Shown here: positions 57,518 through 64,000 of the stretch, piece by piece
How positions within the stretch are numbered: position 1 is the first letter of the stretch
How the letters are laid out: each line of letters opens with the position of its first letter
NCBI GenBank assembly: GCA_913057195.1
Contig: CAJXNL010000001.1
Span: 62,001-126,000 of the forward strand
DNA length: 64,000 nt
Direction of reading: 5' to 3'
Source: an uncultured Wenzhouxiangella sp.
GTDB lineage: Bacteria; Pseudomonadota; Gammaproteobacteria; Xanthomonadales; Wenzhouxiangellaceae
Program-made: the position numbers and the translations under genes
The notes under the pieces: generated by a model
What the model saw: only the letters and a program-made list of their open reading frames with translations
Told to the model about the DNA's origin: nothing
Database searches by the model: none

Positions 57518-59886
57518 GACTTGGCCAGCTCCACCGTGATTGGGCCATAAGCATCGCCCAAGCCGGACACCTCAGTGTGTGCGCTTGCAAGCCACACCGC
57601 ACCCTTGGGAATTCGATCATCGGCTGACCATGGCAATGTTGCACTTGCCTCGCCCTGCCTAACGTTAACCGCTTGTCCCTCAACAAGGCCGAGCGATTGG
57701 GCTGCTTCGGGATGAACACGAACCACCGGAGGCAACGCATGGTCGCTGTCTTGGAGCGGCTTAGACCGGCGTGTCAGCGCGTCGGTGTGATACATGGGCA
57801 CATCCCCGATCCGCATCAAATCGCTCGAGGCCGAGGCTGGCTCGCCTTCGCTGACTGACGGAGGCTGAATTTCCGATTGCGCATCCGGGCAGGCGGCATC
57901 GAAAGACACATCAATGTCAGCCAGATCAACAAAATCAAAACCATCCAGCCTCAGATCCGCACCCAGTCGCCTCAAAATCTTCCACCCAGGACGCGCATCA
58001 CCCAACGGGGGAACCGATGCCTCAAAATCCTGACGTATGCCATCGACGTTGATGTAACTGCCGTCGGTCTGAGGCACCGAAGCCAAGGGCAAAAGCACAT
58101 CCGCCACAGCCAAAAGATCATCACTGGCAAAGGCGGACACTGCAATCACCTGCGATGCCGATTTCAGCGCGTCCATCGCTAACTGTGGGTTGGCCGTGTC
58201 TGAGGATGGCTCAAAGTCATAGATCACATAGCTTGATAAGGGGGTGGTCAACATCTGCTTGGCATGCAGACCCGACGTCTTGGGTTGCGCGCCAGCGGCG
58301 TGCGCACCACGCGCGTTGGCTGGCCCTCCAAGGGCACACATCGACACGTCTGTGGCGGCGGCCAGCCACTCGGCCAAAGTCCGCAACCACCCCCCTTGGG
58401 GATGGTTCAGTGCCACATCACCCAAAACGATCAGCCCGCGATCGGCGGATTTCAAAGTCGCCACCACTCGCTCAATGGCCTCACCATGGTCCGTTGATGG
58501 CGAAATCGCCTCAAACCCATCAGGCAGAGTAAGCCCTTGATCTTTTGCTACTTTTTGTACCACACCAGCCAACACGGGCACCATCCGCTGTGGTGCATCA
58601 ATCAACCGCTCAGTCAGATCAAAATGAAAATCATAGGCGGCGGGATTGAGGTCCATGATCTGAGCGCCGGATTGGCGCCATGCGGTCCGCACGCGGTGAC
58701 CCAAAATGGGCTGATCGTGACGGATGTTGCTGCCGATTAAAAAAATTGCATCGGCCGTGGGCCACTGCGCGGTCGCCATATCCATTCGCCCCCACCCCGT
58801 TGCTGGATGGGAAAAATCACTCACGCGCAGCCGATGGTCAATGTTGTCGCACCCCAGCCCCCGAGTCAGTTTCGCCAACAAGTGATGCTCTTGCGTGGTG
58901 GCTCTGGGCGAAACCAAAATGCCCAACTGAGCCGGATCTTGGCTGACCGTGGTCTCCAGGATGTGCCGCGCCTTGGCCAGTGCCTCATCCCAACTGGCGT
59001 CTTGCCACTGCCCATCAATTTTGACCTTGGGTCGCGTTAAGCGCTCATCCGATGCCAGTCCAAAATGGGCATAGCGATCACGGTCGGGCAACCAGCACTC
59101 ATTAATGCGCTCATTGTCTCGAGGCACGCAGCGCATAATCTGCTTGCCTCGGACATGATGGAATAAGTTGGCGCCTACGTTATCGTGGCTACCAATGCAG
59201 GGCTTGGCACGCATCTCCCAAGGCCGGGCTGAAAACCGAAACGGCTTGTTGGTCAGAGCGCCAACTGGACACAAATCAATAATGTTGCCTGACAGCTCCG
59301 AGTTGATGTTGCGTTCAACAAACGTGGAGATTTCAGTGTGCTCACCACGGCCAATGCCGCCGAGCTCACTGGTGCCGGCAATTTCTTCCAAAAATCGAAC
59401 GCAGCGGGTGCAATGAATGCAGCGGGTCATGTCGGTGGCCACCAGTGACCCTAAGTTCTTGTCTTTAACCACGCGTTTTCTTTCAGTGAAGCGAGACACA
59501 GAGCGGCCGTAACCCATCGCCAAGTCCTGCAGCTCGCACTCACCGCCTTGATCGCAAATGGGACAGTCAAGCGGGTGATTGATCAGCAGAAACTCCATCA
59601 CACCGCGCTGGGCATCCACCGCGCGCCGCGACTCGGTAAAGACCTTCATGCCATCAGCCACCGGCGTGGCACAAGCAGGCAAAGGCTTCGGCGCTTTTTC
59701 TACGTCCACCAGACACATTCGACAATTGGCGGCGATGGACAATTTCCGGTGATAGCAAAACCTTGGAATATCAATGCCGATTTGGTCCGACGCTTCGATG
59801 ATCATCGAACCTGCCGGAACACTGACCGACTCACCATCGATTTCCAGCGTGACCATGTCTACATCTGTTTTTTCAACGGTTGCCAT
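57514..59886 (-). CDS. nuoG: NADH-quinone oxidoreductase subunit G
   Basis: Large peripheral subunit holding several Fe-S clusters, 790 residues (E. coli NuoG is about 908). Cluster ligands: 2Fe-2S Cys44, 55, 58, 72; N5 His104, Cys108, 111, 117; N4 Cys156, 159, 162, 206. After residue 215 the sequence reads [20 protein letters not shown]. The extra N7 motif of E. coli (C-x2-C-x3-C) is absent, as in the mitochondrial and betaproteobacterial type. The remaining C-terminal region is a molybdopterin-enzyme-like domain without visible cofactor residues. Starts three bases after nuoF. Confidence 0.96.
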   Translation of the reverse strand: MATVEKTDVDMVTLEIDGESVSVPAGSMIIEASDQIGIDIPRFCYHRKLSIAANCRMCLVDVEKAPKPLPACATPVADGMKVFTESRRAVDAQRGVMEFLLINHPLDCPICDQGGECELQDLAMGYGRSVSRFTERKRVVKDKNLGSLVATDMTRCIHCTRCVRFLEEIAGTSELGGIGRGEHTEISTFVERNINSELSGNIIDLCPVGALTNKPFRFSARPWEMRAKPCIGSHDNVGANLFHHVRGKQIMRCVPRDNERINECWLPDRDRYAHFGLASDERLTRPKVKIDGQWQDASWDEALAKARHILETTVSQDPAQLGILVSPRATTQEHHLLAKLTRGLGCDNIDHRLRVSDFSHPATGWGRMDMATAQWPTADAIFLIGSNIRHDQPILGHRVRTAWRQSGAQIMDLNPAAYDFHFDLTERLIDAPQRMVPVLAGVVQKVAKDQGLTLPDGFEAISPSTDHGEAIERVVATLKSADRGLIVLGDVALNHPQGGWLRTLAEWLAAATDVSMCALGGPANARGAHAAGAQPKTSGLHAKQMLTTPLSSYVIYDFEPSSDTANPQLAMDALKSASQVIAVSAFASDDLLAVADVLLPLASVPQTDGSYINVDGIRQDFEASVPPLGDARPGWKILRRLGADLRLDGFDFVDLADIDVSFDAACPDAQSEIQPPSVSEGEPASASSDLMRIGDVPMYHTDALTRRSKPLQDSDHALPPVVRVHPEAAQSLGLVEGQAVNVRQGEASATLPWSADDRIPKGAVWLASAHTEVSGLGDAYGPITVELAKS

Positions 59887-59889
59887 GCC

Positions 59890-61182
59890 TTAAGCTGCCT
59901 CACCCACAGTGCTTTCGACCATTGAGTGTCCGTGCTCAATAAAGTATTCAAACTCATGCCTGAAGTGCTTCAAAAATCCTTGCACGGGCCAAGCAGCTGC
60001 CTCGCCAAATGCACAGATGGTGTGCCCCTCGATTTGACCCGCTGCTGATTCCAGCAGATCGAGGTCACTCATTTTTGCCTGGCCCGCCATGATCTTTTGA
60101 AGCAACCGATACATCCAGCCCGTGCCCTCACGACAAGGGGTGCATTGCCCACATGACTCGGCGTAATAAAAGCGTGCTATCCGCGTACAGGCGTTCACCA
60201 TGCAGGTGGTTTCATCCATCACGATCACCGCACCAGAGCCCAAGCCCGAGCCTGCTTTTTGCAGGGCATCGTAATCCATGGTGATCTCTTCCATGATGGA
60301 CGCCGGCAGCACGGGCATTGACGATCCACCCGGGATGACGCCCTTGAGTGCGTTGCCATGGCGCATGCCACCCGCCATGTCGAGCAGCTCGGCAAACGGC
60401 GTGCCCAACGGAATCTCAAAGTTGCCCGGTTGAGCCACATGCCCTGAGACTGAAAACACTTTGGGGCCGCCGTTGTTCGGTTTGCCAATGTCCAAAAACC
60501 ACTCGGCGCCATTTCGCATAATCGCCGGAACAGACGCCAGCGTCTCTGTGTTGTTTATGGTGGTGGGCTTGCCGTAGACACCAAAATTGGCGGGAAATGG
60601 AGGCTTAAAACGCGGCTGGCCTTTTTTGCCCTCCAATGATTCCATTAAAGCCGTTTCCTCACCACAAATATAAGCCCCCGCTCCCAGGGCGTTATGCAGG
60701 TCTACATCAACGCCTGAGCCTTGAATGTTCTTGCCCAATAACCCGGCCTCGTAAGCCTCATTCAAAGCGGCCTCAATCCGCTCGAACGGCTCATGATGAA
60801 ATTCGCCTCGAAGATAGTTGTAGCCCACACTCGCACCCATGGCATAGCACCCGATGGCCATGCCCTCCAACACCGCATGCGGGTTGTATCGCAAGATGTC
60901 TCGATCGTGGCACGTGCCGGGCTCAGACTCGTCAGAGTTGCACAACAAATACTTTTGGCCGGGCGCCGATCGGGGCATAAACGACCACTTCAACCCCGTG
61001 GGGAAGCCGGCTCCACCGCGCCCCCGAAGCGATGAGTTTTTGACCGTTTCGATAATGGTCTCTGGGGCAGTTTTCTCGCGTAGAATTTTTTCCCAAGCTT
61101 GCCATCCGCCCCGCGCCCGATAAGACGCCAGCGTCCAGCTTTCCGGCCCTAAATCGCCCAGTACAACGTGATGGTCACTCAT
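59890..61182 (-). CDS. nuoF: NADH-quinone oxidoreductase subunit F
   Basis: NADH dehydrogenase catalytic subunit with FMN and cluster N3. The 430 residues contain [13 protein letters not shown] (54-66) for FMN/NADH binding, [16 protein letters not shown], and the N3 ligands in [15 protein letters not shown] with a fourth Cys in [11 protein letters not shown]. Six bases separate it from nuoE. Confidence 0.97.
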   Translation of the reverse strand: MSDHHVVLGDLGPESWTLASYRARGGWQAWEKILREKTAPETIIETVKNSSLRGRGGAGFPTGLKWSFMPRSAPGQKYLLCNSDESEPGTCHDRDILRYNPHAVLEGMAIGCYAMGASVGYNYLRGEFHHEPFERIEAALNEAYEAGLLGKNIQGSGVDVDLHNALGAGAYICGEETALMESLEGKKGQPRFKPPFPANFGVYGKPTTINNTETLASVPAIMRNGAEWFLDIGKPNNGGPKVFSVSGHVAQPGNFEIPLGTPFAELLDMAGGMRHGNALKGVIPGGSSMPVLPASIMEEITMDYDALQKAGSGLGSGAVIVMDETTCMVNACTRIARFYYAESCGQCTPCREGTGWMYRLLQKIMAGQAKMSDLDLLESAAGQIEGHTICAFGEAAAWPVQGFLKHFRHEFEYFIEHGHSMVESTVGEAA

Positions 61183-61188
61183 CTACAC

Positions 61189-61716
61189 TCACTCCAATCC
61201 ATCCAGGATCTCGTCAATTTTCTCAGGGGTCAGATTTTCATGGTAATGGCCATCAACAATCATCATCGGAGCGCCAGTGCATGCCGCCACGCACTCCTCT
61301 TCAACCTTCAAAAAGATGCGGCCATCGGGTGTGGTTTCGCCCATTTTGATGCCCAGCTTATTTTCGACATGCGAAACGACTTGATCGGCACCGCAGAGCA
61401 TGCACGAAATGTTGGTGCAAATTGAAATCGAGTGGCGACCGACGGTCTCAGTCTCGATCATTGAATAGAAGTTGGCCACTTCATAGACCCAGACCTGGGG
61501 CACATCGAGATAGTCGGCAACTGCGTCCATGAGCTCAGCGCTGACCCAGCCGCCATTTTGGTCCTGAACAGCGACCAGCGATTGAATGATGGCGGAGCGA
61601 CGACCCTCAGGCGTGTCAGGGAAGCGAGCCAGCCAACCATCAATGCGCCCGCGGGTCGCCTCACTCAGCAATACAGCCTGCCCTTCGGCAGCAGAGGTGG
61701 TGGCTTCCAAGCTCAT
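61189..61716 (-). CDS. nuoE: NADH-quinone oxidoreductase subunit E
   Basis: Thioredoxin-like subunit with the 2Fe-2S cluster N1a. 175 residues; ligands Cys100, Cys105, Cys142 and Cys146 (SICTNISC and EEECVAAC). ATG overlaps the nuoD stop by four bases. Confidence 0.96.
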   Translation of the reverse strand: MSLEATTSAAEGQAVLLSEATRGRIDGWLARFPDTPEGRRSAIIQSLVAVQDQNGGWVSAELMDAVADYLDVPQVWVYEVANFYSMIETETVGRHSISICTNISCMLCGADQVVSHVENKLGIKMGETTPDGRIFLKVEEECVAACTGAPMMIVDGHYHENLTPEKIDEILDGLE

Positions 61717-62966
61717 CGGTCGATTTCTCCAAAAACAATGTCTTGGGTGGCGATCAATGCCGCAATATCGGCCAGCATGTGGCCCTGCGCCATTTCATTC
61801 ATCGCCGACAGGTGAGCAAAACCAGGCGCACGCAAATGCACTCGAAAAGGTTTGTTCGCTCCATCGGAGACCATATAACAACCAAACTCCCCTTTCGGCG
61901 CCTCCACCGAGGCATACGTTTCACCTGCTGGTACGCAATAGCCCTCGGTGAATAATTTGAAGTGATGAATCATCGCCTCCATGTCGTCTTTCATTTCCTC
62001 GCGCGTTGGCGGAGAAATTTTGAAATTTCGAAGCATGACCGGCCCGGGGTTCGCTCGAAGCCAGTCAACGCATTGGCGAATAATGTGTGTGGATTGGCGC
62101 ATCTCTTCGATTCGGACCAGATAGCGGTCATAGCAGTCGCCATTGCTCCCCACCGGAATATCAAAATTCATCTGATCGTACGCCGCGTAAGCGCGTTTTT
62201 TGCGCAAATCCCAAGCCACGCCGCTGCCGCGCAGCATGGGACCAGTAAAGCCCAACTGCAGCGCCCGCTCTGGTGAAACCGCGCCAATGCCGACAGTTCG
62301 TTGCTTCCAGATTCGGTTGTCTGTCAGCAAAGTCTCGTAATCATCGACTTTGGTATAAAAATCTTCGGTGAACTGATCCAAAAAGTCCAACAATGACCCC
62401 TCGCGCCACTTGTTCATCCGCTCGAGGTCTTTGCCCTTGCGCCAGCGACTTTCAGCCACCTTGGGCATCTTGTCAGGCAGGTCCCGATAGACGCCACCGG
62501 GCCGATAGTAGGTCGCGTGCATGCGCGCCCCTGACACGGCCTCATAACAATCCATCAGATTTTCGCGCTCTCTGAACGCATACAAAAACACCGACATCGC
62601 ACCCAAGTCGAGCGCATTTGAGCCCAGCCACATCAAGTGGTTGAGGATGCGGGTGATCTCATCAAACATTGTGCGGATGTACTGAGCTCGCCGCGGTGCC
62701 TCAATGCCCATCAATTGTTCAATCGCCAAAACATAGGCGTGTTCGTTGCACATCATCGAGACATAATCCAGCCGATCCATGTAACCAATGGATTGGTTAT
62801 AAGGCTTTGATTCGGCCAGTTTTTCGGTTGCACGATGCAACAGACCCACGTGCGGGTCGGCACGCTCAACGGTTTCACCGTTAAGCTCAAGAATCAGTCG
62901 CAGCACACCATGAGCGGCCGGATGCTGCGGGCCAAAGTTCATTGTGAAATTCCGTATCTCACTCAT
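61713..62966 (-). CDS. nuoD: NADH-quinone oxidoreductase subunit D
   Basis: 49-kDa-type subunit that forms the quinone pocket with NuoB. 417 residues; [18 protein letters not shown] near the N-terminus carries the conserved quinone-site His, followed by [14 protein letters not shown] and [17 protein letters not shown]. It is a separate gene from nuoC; in E. coli the two are fused. Overlaps nuoC by four bases. Confidence 0.97.
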   Translation of the reverse strand: MSEIRNFTMNFGPQHPAAHGVLRLILELNGETVERADPHVGLLHRATEKLAESKPYNQSIGYMDRLDYVSMMCNEHAYVLAIEQLMGIEAPRRAQYIRTMFDEITRILNHLMWLGSNALDLGAMSVFLYAFRERENLMDCYEAVSGARMHATYYRPGGVYRDLPDKMPKVAESRWRKGKDLERMNKWREGSLLDFLDQFTEDFYTKVDDYETLLTDNRIWKQRTVGIGAVSPERALQLGFTGPMLRGSGVAWDLRKKRAYAAYDQMNFDIPVGSNGDCYDRYLVRIEEMRQSTHIIRQCVDWLRANPGPVMLRNFKISPPTREEMKDDMEAMIHHFKLFTEGYCVPAGETYASVEAPKGEFGCYMVSDGANKPFRVHLRAPGFAHLSAMNEMAQGHMLADIAALIATQDIVFGEIDR

Positions 62967-63709
62967 GACTCAGGATGTCCTTCTTTGACGGCTTTTGATT
63001 CAAGCTTCTCATCGACATAACGACTGTCTTCGCGAATTACCCGAGGGACGAGCACTCGCGGCTCAATCTCGACGGGCTCATACACCACGCGCTCTTTTTG
63101 TTCGTCGTAGCGAACGGTGACATTGCCAATCAGAGGAAAGTCTTTTCTGAATGGGTGACCAATGAACCCATAATCGGTCAAGATTCGGCGCAAATCAGGG
63201 TGCCCTTCAAACACCACGCCAAACAAATCAAACACCTCGCGCTCATACCAGTTCGCCGAGCTCCACACTTCAACCAAAGAGGGCACGACAGGCAAATCCT
63301 CCGCAGGCGCAAAACACTGAATTCGGAGTCGTTTGTTGTGCTTGATGCTCAAAAGATGCGCCACCACGGCGAAGCGATTGGGCACCGCGTCTGCCTCTGG
63401 CCTTTGAGACCAATCAAACCGGCCCGGTCCCAATGCATCCACACCACGCGAAAACCCTTCGCCGGTGGCTTCAGCGGTCTCCCACTCATCGTCGCCGTAG
63501 CCAAGATAATCCACACCACACAGGTCACTCAGCTGCTCAAACGCCAAGCCCGGCTCGTCTCGCAGCTGTAAAGCCACCTCAAACCAGTGATCGGGTGACA
63601 CCATCAAACTCAGCTGCCCACGATGCTCAGTCAACTGCTCTATCTTTTGGCCCAGCCAACGTTCGAGCTCGTCTGCAAGCCCTTGGAGATGTGGTGAAAA
63701 AGCACTCAT
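62963..63709 (-). CDS. nuoC: NADH-quinone oxidoreductase subunit C
   Basis: 30-kDa-type subunit of the peripheral arm, 248 residues. Landmarks are [35 protein letters not shown] and [20 protein letters not shown]. The ATG at 63709 overlaps the nuoB stop; the frame continues upstream to 63904 but that part is only a shadow of nuoB. Confidence 0.96.
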   Translation of the reverse strand: MSAFSPHLQGLADELERWLGQKIEQLTEHRGQLSLMVSPDHWFEVALQLRDEPGLAFEQLSDLCGVDYLGYGDDEWETAEATGEGFSRGVDALGPGRFDWSQRPEADAVPNRFAVVAHLLSIKHNKRLRIQCFAPAEDLPVVPSLVEVWSSANWYEREVFDLFGVVFEGHPDLRRILTDYGFIGHPFRKDFPLIGNVTVRYDEQKERVVYEPVEIEPRVLVPRVIREDSRYVDEKLESKAVKEGHPES

Positions 63710-64000
63710 GAGCGGGCGATCGTGTTCGTTCGTCGAATTTTCTTTTGCAGCTGCAAAATGCCGTAGACCAAAGCCTCCGCCGTTGGCGGGCAGCCGGGCA
63801 CATAGATGTCGACGGGCACCACCCGATCGCACCCACGAGTCACCGCATAGGAGTAGTGATAGTAGCCACCACCATTGGCACACGAGCCCATGGAAATGAC
63901 CCACTTCGGATCGGGCATCTGGTCATAGACCTTGCGAAGCGCCGGCGCCATCTTATTGACCAAGGTTCCGGCGACAATCATCACGTCTGATTGACGTGGG
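63706..64000 (-). CDS. nuoB: NADH-quinone oxidoreductase subunit B (C-terminal part, cut by window edge)
   Basis: Subunit holding the terminal cluster N2 next to the quinone site. The last 97 residues are visible, ending in [12 protein letters not shown]. They include [20 protein letters not shown], the ligand Cys in MGSCANGGG and the ligand Cys in [12 protein letters not shown]. The adjacent Cys pair that completes the site lies outside the window. nuoA is expected just beyond. Confidence 0.95.
   Translation of the reverse strand, partial: PRQSDVMIVAGTLVNKMAPALRKVYDQMPDPKWVISMGSCANGGGYYHYSYAVTRGCDRVVPVDIYVPGCPPTAEALVYGILQLQKKIRRTNTIARS

Noticed and set aside
63710-63904. Long N-terminal extension of NuoC
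   Set aside because: The region encodes nuoB in another frame, and the ATG at 63709 gives the usual NuoC start with the expected overlap.

Overview
The window is one continuous stretch of a proteobacterial chromosome, most likely a gammaproteobacterium related to the Pseudomonadales/Oceanospirillales. Three things suggest this. The kdsD-kdsC-lptC-lptA-lptB-rpoN-hpf-ptsN-rapZ order and the DUF3108/purN/purM/DUF2066/hda neighbourhood are familiar from Pseudomonas. The AmgK-MurU cell-wall recycling pair is the Pseudomonas-type route. Hda, RelA and a PntAA/PntAB/PntB transhydrogenase fit the same group. I cannot name the genus. Genes are very tightly packed: four-base start/stop overlaps are common, three convergent pairs overlap at their ends, and the longest non-coding stretch is about 240 bases. 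I see no rRNA, tRNA, CRISPR array, insertion sequence, prophage or integrase.

Layout. 1-340: start of a gamma-glutamyltransferase (minus, cut by the window edge). 484-1461: malate dehydrogenase. 1471-7002 (minus): yajC-secD-secF, an unrecognised secreted protein, dsbB and a class II DAHP synthase. 7058-12796 (minus): a SUF iron-sulfur operon, Rrf2-type regulator then sufB-sufC-sufD-sufS-sufU. 12930-16509 (plus): an unrecognised glycosyltransferase-like protein, then amgK and murU. 16563-21057 (plus): pntAA-pntAB-pntB and a large unknown lipoprotein. 21051-23349 (minus): hda, a CDP-alcohol phosphatidyltransferase and DUF2066. 23438-25881 (plus): purM, purN, DUF3108. 25892-27399 (minus): murA and ibaG. 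27540-34695 (plus): yrbG, KDO synthesis, LPS transport, sigma-54, hibernation factor, PtsN, RapZ. 34744-37852 (minus): tsaB, yoaA, a TPR lipoprotein. 38097-42635 (plus): a 1512-residue glycosyltransferase with several domains. 42612-48517 (minus): relA and hrpA. 48558-50106 (plus): a threonine-aldolase-like enzyme and a DUF456 membrane protein. 50103-64000 (minus): complex I, nuoB to nuoN, with nuoB cut by the window edge.

The genes group into envelope building and export (Sec, Dsb, MurA, AmgK/MurU, KDO, Lpt), energy and redox metabolism (Mdh, transhydrogenase, complex I), iron-sulfur assembly (SUF, which complex I and YoaA depend on), and stress or nitrogen signalling (RelA, sigma-54, PtsN, RapZ, Hpf).

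Most of the window is core genome, and I did not find a clear-cut new defence or mobile system. The best leads are: a SufU scaffold that has lost one canonical cysteine and gained another nearby; an unrecognised protein, apparently a helix-turn-helix-like domain joined to a GT-A-like domain, heading the amgK-murU operon; a shortened, divergent sigma-54; the isolated giant glycosyltransferase; an uncharacterised secreted protein wedged between SecF and DsbB; and the clean absence of mla genes and of npr from otherwise conserved loci.
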